DNA of 64,000 nucleotides from positions 2,521,001-2,585,000 of the forward strand of contig NZ_CP015405.2 in assembly GCF_001689125.2 (NCBI RefSeq). The letters run 5' to 3'. This document shows positions 27,267 through 35,345 of this stretch, piece by piece. The DNA comes from Blautia pseudococcoides (lineage in GTDB: Bacteria; Bacillota; Clostridia; Lachnospirales; Lachnospiraceae). How positions within the stretch are numbered: position 1 is the first letter of the stretch; every line of letters begins with the position of its first letter. The notes under the pieces are model-generated. The model was not told where the DNA came from. It made no database searches and saw only the letters and a program-made list of their open reading frames with translations. Both the position numbers and the translations under genes were made by a program.

Positions 27267-28073
27267 ATGCCGGGGGACTTTCCTGTACATGACGAGGAAC
27301 ATCTGGTGCTGAAGGATGTCACAGAGTGGAGAAAATATGTCCACGCACCAAGTCTGGACTACCCGGACTCCGAATGGGAACCTTATATCAAAGAGGCGGA
27401 ATCGGTTGACAGGGACGAATATTTCGTAACATCTGTCATGTTCCCCGGTCTTTTTGAACAGTGCCATCATCTGATGGATATTCCCCAGACCATGATGAAC
27501 TTTATCGAGGAACCGGAAGCCATGCATGAACTCATTGATCACCTCACGGACTGGGAACTGGAATACGCGGATAAGGTATGCAGGTATCTGAAGCCTGACG
27601 CGCTTTTCCACCACGATGACTGGGGAACACAGACCTCCACCTTTATCTCCCCGGCTATGTTTGAAGAGTTTTTCCTTCCTGCATATAAGAAAATTTACAA
27701 GAGATACCTGGACAACGGCGTGGAGCTTATTGTACATCACTCGGCTTCCTATGCAGCCACACTGGTTCCTTATATGATCCAGATGGGGATTGATATCTGG
27801 CAGGGTGTCATGACAACAAACAATGTACCGGAACTGATCCGGAAATACGGCGGCCAGATTTCCTTCATGGGCGGCATAGACAGCGCCAAAGTGGACTACC
27901 CGGGCTGGACAAGGGAGGTCATCAAAAAAGAAGTACGCCGCGCCTGCGACGAGAACGGCAGGCTCTATTTCATTCCGTGTGCTTCTCAGGGACTTGATAT
28001 CAGCACCTTCCCGGGGGTATATGAAACGCTCAGCGAAGAGATCACAGCTTACAGTAAAGAAATCTTTGTATAG
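27267..28073 (+). pseudogene. 5'-truncated UroD-fold gene
   Basis: 268 codons of a UroD-superfamily protein of the non-zinc type: FHHDDWGTQTSTF, then VHHSASYAATLVPYM where zinc-type members have HxC, and FMGGIDSAKVDYP. The layout parallels the intact gene at 2028-3026, from its residue ~65 onward. The N-terminal ~65 residues, including the first helix, are gone and the sequence is fused to an MFS fragment in another frame at about 27265. The ATG at 27267 has no properly spaced ribosome site, so expression is doubtful. The remaining frame is intact, which suggests that the deletion is recent. Confidence 0.75.
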
Positions 28074-28164
28074 CCATACAGGTATTCCATATGTAATTTA
28101 ATTTTAGGGTTTCGGGAAGTATGGATCTGTGGTATAATGCATGAAGAAAAGGAGGGATGAGGAC

Positions 28165-28533
28165 ATGGCACTGACGAAAGAAGATTTACAAGCCATTGCA
28201 GTGTTATTGCAAAATACCACAGAGCCGCTGCAAAATGCGATCACCGGCATGCAGAAGGATATCACCGGCATGCAGAAGGATATCACCGGCATGCAGAAGG
28301 ATATCACCAGCATGCAGAAGGATATCACTGACATAAAATTACATCTTGAAAATGTCACAGATAGAAATATCTCTTTATTGGCAGAGAACCACGGCCATTT
28401 GATTGACAAGTTAAACCAGGCAGTTAAGGTTTCCGACAAGCGCTATATCGAGGAAATCAGAGTAAACATTCTGACTGAAAAAGTGGAGAAGCTGGAAAAA
28501 GAAATAGAAGAGTTGAAAAGAAAAACCGCATGA
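28165..28533 (+). CDS. Small coiled-coil protein with 7-residue repeats
   Basis: A 122-aa hydrophilic protein. ATG at 28165 has AAGGAGG 9 nt upstream. Residues ~26-53 are four copies of I-T-G-M-Q-K-D (one with S for G), encoded by perfect or near-perfect 21-bp repeats. The heptad pattern continues into DIKLHLENV and, near the C-terminus, LTEKVEKLEKEIEELKRK, so the whole chain should be a long coiled coil. There are no membrane segments, signal peptide or known domain. The function is unknown; small proteins with changing heptad numbers occur widely in Lachnospiraceae. It is monocistronic, ended by the terminator at 28535-28586. Confidence 0.75.
   Translation: MALTKEDLQAIAVLLQNTTEPLQNAITGMQKDITGMQKDITGMQKDITSMQKDITDIKLHLENVTDRNISLLAENHGHLIDKLNQAVKVSDKRYIEEIRVNILTEKVEKLEKEIEELKRKTA
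28240..28323 (+). repeat. Four tandem 21-bp repeats inside a coding region
   Basis: Units start at 28240, 28261, 28282 and 28303; the first three are identical (ATCACCGGCATGCAGAAGGA plus T) and the fourth has one G-to-A change. Because 21 bp equals seven codons, copy-number changes would keep the frame and lengthen or shorten the coiled coil by one heptad each. Confidence 0.95.
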
Positions 28534-28534
28534 C

Positions 28535-28586
28535 AAAAGCCCTCAGATCGCTGTTTCTGTAAAACAGCGATCACGAGGGCTTTTTA
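28535..28586. terminator. Bidirectional terminator between coiled-coil gene and tRNA-Leu
   Basis: AAAAGCCCTC ... ATCGCTGTTT pairs with AAACAGCGAT ... GAGGGCTTTTT, a long stem with a 4-nt loop and one small internal loop. It has T-runs in both directions and serves two convergent genes. Confidence 0.85.
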
Positions 28587-28589
28587 TAA

Positions 28590-28671
28590 TGCCGCTGGCC
28601 GGACTCGAACCGGCACGGAGTTACCCGCTTGATTTTGAGTCAAGTGCGTCTGCCAATTCCGCCACAGCGGC
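28590..28671 (-). tRNA. tRNA-Leu (anticodon CAA)
   Basis: An 82-nt tRNA with a long variable arm, typical of Leu. Acceptor GCCGCTG/CAGCGGC, anticodon stem CTTGA/TCAAG around CTCAAAA giving CAA, T loop GGTTCGAGTCC. Discriminator A; CCA not encoded. Reads TTG codons. Confidence 0.95.
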
Positions 28672-28693
28672 CCGTTCTCACGAACCGAAGATA

Positions 28694-28722
28694 ATATTAC
28701 CATATATTTTCATATCGCGCAA
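28694..28722 (-). promoter_or_regulatory. Promoter of tRNA-Leu
   Basis: TTGCGC (28717-28722) and TAATAT (28694-28699) on the minus strand with a 17-nt spacer, 22 nt before the tRNA 5' end. Confidence 0.55.
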
Positions 28723-28943
28723 GTGTTTTTGTCTTTTTTTATCAAATAATCAAGATTTATTTTCTGGTTGTTTCCCTCGCAAACAGACTTCACTGAGGGA
28801 AACCGCTGTCCCCAGTCGCCTGAGGATCACAGGCTCCAGGACGCAGGACACAAGCACTGCCAGAAGCCCCATCCCGGCATTTTCCAGTCATCTACGAAAA
28901 AATGCGTATCAAATTTCCTGTTCCTTTTTTATATGGTCAAGGT

Positions 28944-29900
28944 TTACAGCTTACAAACATTCTGCGGCGCACCTTCCAGATAGGAAAATACATTCTGGAA
29001 TACTATTTCAGCACGTCTCTTCATGGACTCCTCAGAGATAAATGCCTGATGGGGTGTCAACACCGTATTCTTCGCATGAAGAAGAGGGTAATCCTCCGGA
29101 ATAGGCGGCTCACAGTCGAAGACATCTATACATGCAAACCCAAGGCGGTTCTCATTCAGGGCCTCTGCCAGGGCCTTATTGTCCACAATGGGGCCTCTTG
29201 CACAGTTGATAAACACCGCATCCGGTTTCATTTTAACAATCTTTTCTCTGCTGATAAATCCTCTTGTCTCATTGTTCAGCGGAAGATTCAGGGAAATAAT
29301 ATCACTCTGTTCCAGTACCTCATCCAAGGAACAATACGTGATTCCCAAATCCTTTTTCTCTTCAGACTGGCTTCTGTTATAAGCGATCACTCTGGCTCCA
29401 AACGCCTGGAATAATTTTGCAGCCATGGTCCCAATCTGCCCAAGCCCGATAATACCCACGGTTCTGCCGCAGATTTCCCTGCCTCCCATACCGGCGCTTG
29501 TCCCTTGCTTCCGTACCACCGCGTCTGCTTTCACCACATTTCTGAGGGCATCCACTGCAAAACCGATGATCAGTTCCGCTACTGTCTGGTTTGAATATCC
29601 TGCTGCATTGCAGACCATAATATCTTTTTCTTTGCAGTATGCAGTTCCCACATGGTCGATCCCTGTAAAGGCAACGGAAATCATTTTCAGTTTATCAGAA
29701 GCCTCAATAACCTCCTGAGGGTATGGATGGTTGGCGATCATAGCAATGTCACAGCCCTCAGATCTTTTCTTCAGTTCCTCTGTATTCTCCCACAGGGTAT
29801 CATAATAACAGAACTCATGTCCCATTTCTCTTAATCTTTCCCCATAACTTTCCACAATTTCTCTTGTCACTCCGATTGGCTCTAATAATGCAATTTTCAA
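28944..29900 (-). CDS. D-isomer-specific 2-hydroxyacid dehydrogenase
   Basis: A 318-aa NAD-dependent dehydrogenase of the SerA/LdhA family. The catalytic domain starts at residue 1 with MKIALLEPIGVT; the NAD-binding domain carries GLGQIG (about 152-157) with AYNRS as the end of strand 2. Catalytic residues are visible: R in NCARGPIVD (about 235), E in FDCEPP and H in LTPHQAF (about 288). It reduces a 2-keto acid to a D-2-hydroxy acid or the reverse. GGGAGG lies before the ATG at 29900. It is the last gene of the minus-strand catabolic cluster, after a GntR gene with a terminator between, so it may be transcribed separately. Confidence 0.9.
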   Translation of the reverse strand: MKIALLEPIGVTREIVESYGERLREMGHEFCYYDTLWENTEELKKRSEGCDIAMIANHPYPQEVIEASDKLKMISVAFTGIDHVGTAYCKEKDIMVCNAAGYSNQTVAELIIGFAVDALRNVVKADAVVRKQGTSAGMGGREICGRTVGIIGLGQIGTMAAKLFQAFGARVIAYNRSQSEEKKDLGITYCSLDEVLEQSDIISLNLPLNNETRGFISREKIVKMKPDAVFINCARGPIVDNKALAEALNENRLGFACIDVFDCEPPIPEDYPLLHAKNTVLTPHQAFISEESMKRRAEIVFQNVFSYLEGAPQNVCKL

Positions 29901-30065
29901 TTTTTTTCCTCCCTGTTCTGTTCATTTTTGTGATCGTATTAAACCTTTCTGCTATTCCAGTATAACACCCTGCTGCTTTAATGTCTCCTACAGAATTTTC
30001 ACATTTAAACTTCTCGGTAAATTTTCTTCCGCCCCGCACAAGGCCGCTGCTGGCAAGAAACGCCC

Positions 30066-30117
30066 AAAAGAAACCATTGCTCCGGCAGACACAGCTGCTT
30101 TCGCAATGGTTTCTTTT
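30066..30117 (-). terminator. Terminator of the FCD-type GntR gene
   Basis: AAAAGAAACCATTGC (30066-30080) is perfectly complementary to GCAATGGTTTCTTTT (30103-30117), with a 22-nt loop. The stem reaches the last bases of the regulator's stop codon. On the minus strand it ends in TTTT. Confidence 0.75.
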
Positions 30118-30749
30118 CAATTCGTATATACGGTTGTGGAAATAATATCTTTTTCCAGGCATTCCAGTGCTTTTTCCAAATCCCGATTCTGCAATGCCTC
30201 AAAGATTTGTTCATGAGCCGATTTATCCATTGCCGCAGAGAAGGAACGGTTTTTGCTGAAACTAAGCTGCGCAAAAATTCTCGTCTGCGTGTTCATACTA
30301 TCCCGGAGGCAGGCAACCATGGCATCGTTGTTGCAATAAGATATCAGCATGGTATGAAACTTAATATTATCCTCCCATTCCTGCCAGATATCCATCTCCT
30401 TTTCACCATAAGCATCAAGATAATTTTTCATATCATCCAGATGATTTTCCGTGATATCCTCATAACTCAGTTTTAATGCTTCCGTCTCCAATATAAGTCT
30501 TAACTGGATAATGTCTCTGGCATCTTTTTCCGAAAGACGGACAACAGAATATCCATACCTCGGAATATTTTTTAATATGCCCTCACTGCATAACTTAATT
30601 AAGGCTTCTCTGACAGGAGCTTTGCTGACACCGAATTGTTCAACCAGACTGCTTTCTGTAAAGATCAATTCTTCACTTGCTGATTCCTGAATTATTATTT
30701 CCATAATTTTATCATGGATTTGTTCAGATAAAGATGTCTTTTTCTTCAT
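30117..30749 (-). CDS. GntR-family regulator, FCD subfamily
   Basis: A 210-aa repressor. I start at the ATG at 30749 (MKKKTSLSEQIHDKI), GGGAG 8 nt upstream; an earlier GTG lacks a site. The N-terminal winged helix shows FTESSLVEQFGVSKAPVREA and LIKLCSEGIL; the C-terminal FCD domain (about 80-205) has RLILETEALKLS, FHTMLISYCNND and DKSAHEQIFEAL, with H residues for a metal that binds an organic acid effector. By position it probably controls the ABC transporter and catabolic genes upstream on the same strand. A perfect palindrome at 30799-30812 next to a -10 box could be its own operator. Confidence 0.9.
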   Translation of the reverse strand: MKKKTSLSEQIHDKIMEIIIQESASEELIFTESSLVEQFGVSKAPVREALIKLCSEGILKNIPRYGYSVVRLSEKDARDIIQLRLILETEALKLSYEDITENHLDDMKNYLDAYGEKEMDIWQEWEDNIKFHTMLISYCNNDAMVACLRDSMNTQTRIFAQLSFSKNRSFSAAMDKSAHEQIFEALQNRDLEKALECLEKDIISTTVYTN

Positions 30750-30792
30750 ATACCAAGCTCCCACTTTTTTAAATTAGTTTTTACTATTTGAA

Positions 30793-30812
30793 ATTATAAC
30801 AAATTTATTTGT
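30793..30812 (-). promoter_or_regulatory. Palindrome and -10 box upstream of the GntR gene
   Basis: ACAAATTTATTTGT (30799-30812) is a perfect 14-bp palindrome that abuts a TATAAT -10 box (minus strand, 30793-30798), 44 nt before the regulator start. Binding here would block the promoter, consistent with autoregulation. Confidence 0.5.
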
Positions 30813-30839
30813 AAATGTATAGATTGTAAATTTTTTCCC

Positions 30840-31664
30840 TTATTCTTTCATACCCGATAATGCGATCCCCTGTACAAAATACTTCTGGGCAAAACAATAT
30901 ACTATAAACAACGGCAGTATAGAAACCAGTGCCCCGGCCATGGAAGGCCCTACTTCAGTAAGCCCTTCTCCCACAAACATCGCCAGCCCCGCTGACAATG
31001 TTCTCATATCTGTGGAACTTGTCATCATCATTGGATACAGCAGGTCATTCCAGTTTGACATGAGTACGAATATAAACAATGTAATAACTGCTGGCTTACA
31101 TAAAGGAAACATGATCCGGAAATATATTCCAAACTCCCCTAAGCCATCCAGTCTGGCTGACTCCTCTAAGTCTTTCGGCAGCCCAATGAAGAAAGAGCGC
31201 ATAAAGAAAATACCATATGCAGATGCCGCCCTGGGCAATATAAGGCCTATAAAAGTATTCAGCAGATTCATTTTGTACACTTCAATATACAAGGGTATCA
31301 TAATAATATTGAACGGAATCATCATTGTCAGCAATATCAAAGCAAAGATCCTGTCCCGCCCCTTAAAATTAAGTCTTGCAAAAGCATATCCCGCAAGAGA
31401 ATCAAAAAAGACGGAAATCAATCCTACTCCCACTGAAAATACAAGGGTATTCCTGATATATTTCAACATGGGAATCCTGCTGAAAATCTCTTTTATATGG
31501 ATTCCGGTAAACTCCTTCGGAAAAAAAGTCGGTGGAAATGACATAATTTCAGACTCCTGCTTAAAAGCCATACTCACCATCCACAGAAAAGGGACCAAAA
31601 TTGTGATCAATACAACAATACACAGTATTTTCTCAACACTATCTGAGATTTTATTATTTTTCAT
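30840..31664 (-). CDS. ABC transporter permease (MalG type)
   Basis: A 274-aa inner membrane protein with six helices; EAA loop LPKDLEESARLDGLGEFGIY followed by FRIMFPLCKP, then a GIALSGMKE-type C-terminus. This is the sugar/glycerol-phosphate (MalG/UgpE) permease family. GGGGAGGA lies 5 nt before the ATG. It starts 15 nt after the MalF-type gene. The base composition is more AT-rich than the first 28 kb, as in the whole 28.9-39 kb block. Confidence 0.92.
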   Translation of the reverse strand: MKNNKISDSVEKILCIVVLITILVPFLWMVSMAFKQESEIMSFPPTFFPKEFTGIHIKEIFSRIPMLKYIRNTLVFSVGVGLISVFFDSLAGYAFARLNFKGRDRIFALILLTMMIPFNIIMIPLYIEVYKMNLLNTFIGLILPRAASAYGIFFMRSFFIGLPKDLEESARLDGLGEFGIYFRIMFPLCKPAVITLFIFVLMSNWNDLLYPMMMTSSTDMRTLSAGLAMFVGEGLTEVGPSMAGALVSILPLFIVYCFAQKYFVQGIALSGMKE

Positions 31665-31679
31665 TCTGTCCTCCCCTTT

Positions 31680-32597
31680 CTATGAATTCTCTTTTTCTTT
31701 TTTATTGGTAAATTTTCTTGCGGCAAAAGTAATAACCGCGATCAGAAGAAACAGCTCCACACTCAGGGAAGAGGCGTATCCCAACTGATATTCATTCTGA
31801 AAACCTCTGGAATAAATGTACTGTACAATTGTTTCTGTAGAATACAGCGGTCCTCCGCCTGTTGTAACATAGACCACATCAAATACCTGCATAGCTCCTA
31901 TCAGTGTTGTTACAATAACAAAACTCAATGTGGACCACAACAGCGGTATTGTAATTCTGGTGAAAATCTGGATTTTTGACGCCCCATCTATCCTTGCAGC
32001 TTCATAGTATGATTCAGGAATGCCATTGATACCTGCCACCAGAATAATCAGTGTCTGCCCGAACTTTTTCCAGATTGATATAAACACGATAAGGCCAAAC
32101 GCGGCAGAGGCTTCCGACCAGAAACTGGGGACTCCGTTTTTAGTGATCAAAGAAATAACATACGGGAAAAATCCCACAGCTGAGCCAAAAAACATTTTAA
32201 ATAAGATACCTATACCGGTAAAGGAACAGATTACAGGTATAAAATAAACCGACCTCATAAGTTTGCTGAAAAAATCTTCTTTTGCAAGCCAAAATGCCAA
32301 TACCAGGGATATTGCTATTTGTAACGGCACAGAAACCATTACATACTTTATTGTTGTTAAAAAAGACCGCATAACCCGCTCTTCCGAAAAAGATTTTATG
32401 TAATTGCCGAATCCTATGAACTTAGTATCCTTCATAAAGATATCCATATCTGTCAGGCTGATCACAAACGAACTGACCAATGGAAATACAACAAAAACCA
32501 AAATAACTGCCAGCGACGGAGCAATAAACAAATATGCGGCATGATTGGGTTTTGACCAATAGGAATACACCCGGCCTGCCCTGCTTTTTTCCTTCAT
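31680..32597 (-). CDS. ABC transporter permease (MalF type)
   Basis: A 305-aa membrane protein with six helices; EAA loop IPESYYEAARIDGASKIQIF followed by TRITIPLL. Begins MKEKSRAGRVYSYWSKPNHA, a hydrophilic N-tail before helix 1. AAAGGAAG lies upstream. Works with the MalG-type gene below and the lipoprotein above; no ATPase gene is present, so a general ATPase must be shared. Confidence 0.92.
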   Translation of the reverse strand: MKEKSRAGRVYSYWSKPNHAAYLFIAPSLAVILVFVVFPLVSSFVISLTDMDIFMKDTKFIGFGNYIKSFSEERVMRSFLTTIKYVMVSVPLQIAISLVLAFWLAKEDFFSKLMRSVYFIPVICSFTGIGILFKMFFGSAVGFFPYVISLITKNGVPSFWSEASAAFGLIVFISIWKKFGQTLIILVAGINGIPESYYEAARIDGASKIQIFTRITIPLLWSTLSFVIVTTLIGAMQVFDVVYVTTGGGPLYSTETIVQYIYSRGFQNEYQLGYASSLSVELFLLIAVITFAARKFTNKKEKENS

Positions 32598-32636
32598 GTC
32601 TCTTCCTTTCCACCAAAAAATATCAAGTCTGCAATA

Positions 32637-34004
32637 TTACTGCTGTGCCACAAACTCCTCAATCTTTTCTTGGTACTTCTGTAATGTTTTCTTCACATCA
32701 GAGCCTGCAAAAATCTCTTCCGCACACGGATACATATAATCATTGGTTATGGTAGCACCGTATGTCACATTTCTGTACTGGGGCTGTGCGTAGTTAAGCA
32801 CGGAAATTGTCGCATTGAGAATCTGGTCGGATGAAACCTCCGGATCCTCTGCCACTGATTTCAGATAAGGAGGGCAGCCATTTTCCTGTGCCCATTTCCT
32901 GCCGATTTCTGTACTGTTCCAATAGCGCATGAAATCATACGCTGCCAGCTTTTTCTCCTCGGTCGTCGTGGAAGGAATCATAAATCCTACAGGTACTGAT
33001 ATGGCTTTCTGCTCTTCCCCCTTAGCTGCCGGCACTGATGTCACACCGAAATTACGCCCCGCATTGCGCATACCGTTTATCATCCAGGACCCATTGATGA
33101 ACATCCCCACCTGCCCTGACTGAAGTACAGTATCATCTATATCTGCCGGTGATACGCCATCCTCATAGAGCTCCTGGGCAAATGTCATGGCTTTGATATT
33201 ATCTTCTGTATCCAGTGTGGGTTTATTCTTTTCTTCATCCCAAAAACTGTCGCCAAAAGCCATCATCATATAAGAATATAATAAATTTGTACCTGATGTA
33301 GCCATGGCAAATCCATACTGGTTTTTCGATTTATCAGTAAGTTTTAAGGCATACTCTTTCAGTTCTTCCATGGTTTCCGGTGGAGAATCCGGGTCCAGTC
33401 CCGCCTTCTCAAACATATCCTTATCCCAAAACAGGTAATGCGATACGATCTGCATGGGAATGCTGTAACAGGAGCCATCCATCATGCATGTATCCAGTAT
33501 TCCATCTATATAGTCCTCTTTGCTGCTTCCTGCATAATCAAAATAATCGTCTATCTTCTGCAGCGTATCTGAGCCGTACTGTCTGATCCTGCTGGTTGGC
33601 ATCAGCACAAAATCCGGCGCCGTCTTTGTGGCAATAGCTGTCGGGAGTTTTTCATAGAATGTGTCCCACGGCATAATATCCATTTCAATCGTAATACCAA
33701 ACTGATTGGTTTTATTATAGTTATTCACTATTTCAGTCAGGACAGCCCCGTCTGTGCCGGTAAATCCATTCCAAAAAGTCAGCTTTACATCTTTTTCAGG
33801 CCCTTCATAGACACTTCCTTCTCCCGTGTTCCAGGCGGCTTCCCGGTTTGCTTCGGTTTTCTCTGTTTCTACTGTGCCCTCATCTTCCGCAGCAGCCTTT
33901 TCCCCTGTATCCTTTTCTTCCTCAGCTGTCCCACAACCTGTCAGTAAGCCAGATGTCAGGACCATTGACATTAAAACTGCTGTTAACATTCTGCTTTTCC
34001 TCAT
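32637..34004 (-). CDS. ABC transporter substrate-binding lipoprotein
   Basis: A 455-aa SBP_bac_1 family lipoprotein. Start ATG at 34004 has AAAGGAG 9 nt upstream; the ATG 6 nt earlier is too close. Residues 1-24 are a signal peptide with lipobox LLTGC (Cys24); a linker rich in E, K and T follows to about 60. The mature part shows LTFWNGFTGTDGAVL near the start, TAPDFVLMPTSRI, and GMFINGSWMINGMRN, as in MalE/UgpB-like proteins. It would bring an organic substrate to the adjacent permeases. Substrate unknown; the neighbours (amidohydrolase, dehydrogenases, cysteine-desulfidase-like protein) suggest it need not be a plain sugar. Confidence 0.92.
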   Translation of the reverse strand: MRKSRMLTAVLMSMVLTSGLLTGCGTAEEEKDTGEKAAAEDEGTVETEKTEANREAAWNTGEGSVYEGPEKDVKLTFWNGFTGTDGAVLTEIVNNYNKTNQFGITIEMDIMPWDTFYEKLPTAIATKTAPDFVLMPTSRIRQYGSDTLQKIDDYFDYAGSSKEDYIDGILDTCMMDGSCYSIPMQIVSHYLFWDKDMFEKAGLDPDSPPETMEELKEYALKLTDKSKNQYGFAMATSGTNLLYSYMMMAFGDSFWDEEKNKPTLDTEDNIKAMTFAQELYEDGVSPADIDDTVLQSGQVGMFINGSWMINGMRNAGRNFGVTSVPAAKGEEQKAISVPVGFMIPSTTTEEKKLAAYDFMRYWNSTEIGRKWAQENGCPPYLKSVAEDPEVSSDQILNATISVLNYAQPQYRNVTYGATITNDYMYPCAEEIFAGSDVKKTLQKYQEKIEEFVAQQ

Positions 34005-34060
34005 GATCATACACTCCTTTTTAAGTTTTATGCTGGCCTGCAATGGCTGTTTACAAGACG

Positions 34061-35332
34061 TTATGCAGATACCATCATATCCAAAATCACCTTATCCGTA
34101 TTTTTCATCCCCCGGTTTCCCAGTTTTCCCAGATTGCTGATTGACAGCTCCACATCCTGCGTAACGATTCCGTCCAGTTCTCCGGCTCCTCTGCCCTGCA
34201 GTGCGATCACTGCACAATGATAGGCGCTGGTCAGCACAGTTGCGATCTTCAGTGCACAGCCTGATTTGGCTCCATCACAGATAATACCCGAGACATCTGC
34301 GATCATATTGCTGATAGCAAATTTTACCTGCCAAAGATGCCCTCCGCTCAGCCAGGTCAGCGCGCTTGCCGAGCCAATGGCTGAACCTGTGCCGCAGCCG
34401 CACAAGGGAGACAGTTTTCCGATATACTGTTTGACATGGATCGTGATCAGGCAGCTCAAAGCAACAGCCCTTAATGTGGTTATCTTATCGAGCTTCCTCT
34501 GTCTGCAGAATTCCGCCGCAGGCAGCATGGCTGTTATCCCCTGGTTCCCGCTTCCGCACAAAGTCATGACCGGGAGCGTGCTTCCTCCCATTCTGGCATC
34601 TGCAGCCGCACAGGCCGTAGCTGCAGCATGTTTCCAGGCTTCTTCGGGGCTGTCTCCGGTATGTCTTGCAGACATGCTTTTCCCTACGCTTAGTCCGTAA
34701 TCTCTTTGCATACCCTCATTGGCAATGAACAGATTCGTCATTATCCCTTCTTCCAGAAAAGATAGGGATTCTTCATCTGCGCTCATGACAGCATCCCAAA
34801 TTCCATCCACTGTCAACATATCAGCGGGAAGTCCTGCAGTACCTGTCACTTCCGGACACCTGACACCGGAATAGATAATTTTCTGATTACGGACAATCCT
34901 GGTGATATTGGTATGACTGTCTTCTATAAAAACACTGGCCGATTCTTCTCCGGCAAGGGCATTTACTTCTATATACAGCTTCTTATCTGTGTCTTTCAGC
35001 CTCACTTCTATCTGGTTTTCCAGCATTGCCCTGGCTTTCATGACCGCTTCCTCTGAAACAGTATGCAGCACATTTAATCCTGCTTCTGCATCTCCTCCTG
35101 CCATGCCTAATGCAGCCGCAATGTCCAGGCCTGCCATTCCTGTTCCGGGAATGCCAACGCCCCTTGCGTTTTTCATCATATTACTGCTGACGAGAATCTC
35201 TGTTTTATCCGGCAGTTTTCCCAGAACTTGTCTCACTTTTGCAGCCGCATAAGCTACAGCTACAGGCTCCGTACATCCGGTAGCTGGAGTCAGTTCTTGT
35301 TTCAATATTTCTATCAGATGCTTTTTCATCAT
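34061..35332 (-). CDS. L-cysteine desulfidase / serine dehydratase-alpha-like protein
   Basis: A 423-aa protein of the UPF0597/CyuA-CdsB family, [4Fe-4S] enzymes that lyse L-cysteine to pyruvate, sulfide and ammonia. I start at 35332 (MMKKHLIEILKQEL) with AGGAG 7 nt upstream. The conserved ELTPATGCTEPVAVAYAAAK near the N-terminus holds the first cluster Cys; LCGSGNQGI, LCGCGTGSAIG and ICDGAKSGCALKI supply the others. It could act on cysteine or a related beta-substituted amino acid imported by the adjacent ABC system. It lies 13 nt after the iron alcohol dehydrogenase gene in the same operon. Confidence 0.85.
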   Translation of the reverse strand: MMKKHLIEILKQELTPATGCTEPVAVAYAAAKVRQVLGKLPDKTEILVSSNMMKNARGVGIPGTGMAGLDIAAALGMAGGDAEAGLNVLHTVSEEAVMKARAMLENQIEVRLKDTDKKLYIEVNALAGEESASVFIEDSHTNITRIVRNQKIIYSGVRCPEVTGTAGLPADMLTVDGIWDAVMSADEESLSFLEEGIMTNLFIANEGMQRDYGLSVGKSMSARHTGDSPEEAWKHAAATACAAADARMGGSTLPVMTLCGSGNQGITAMLPAAEFCRQRKLDKITTLRAVALSCLITIHVKQYIGKLSPLCGCGTGSAIGSASALTWLSGGHLWQVKFAISNMIADVSGIICDGAKSGCALKIATVLTSAYHCAVIALQGRGAGELDGIVTQDVELSISNLGKLGNRGMKNTDKVILDMMVSA

Positions 35333-35345
35333 TATGTCTCTCCTG

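Noticed and set aside
28240..28323. CRISPR-like array
   Set aside because: The four units are contiguous 21-bp repeats without spacers and lie inside a coding frame as exact heptads.
28672..28943. Hydrophobic minus-strand reading of about 44 codons (MGLLAVLVSCVLEP region)
   Set aside because: No start, ribosome site or recognisable family; open stretches of this size are common by chance. Nothing else supported in this gap except the tRNA promoter.
29815..30162. 115-codon minus-strand frame spanning the GntR end and 2-hydroxyacid dehydrogenase start
   Set aside because: Overlaps both genes in another frame and reads through the terminator stem; no domain.
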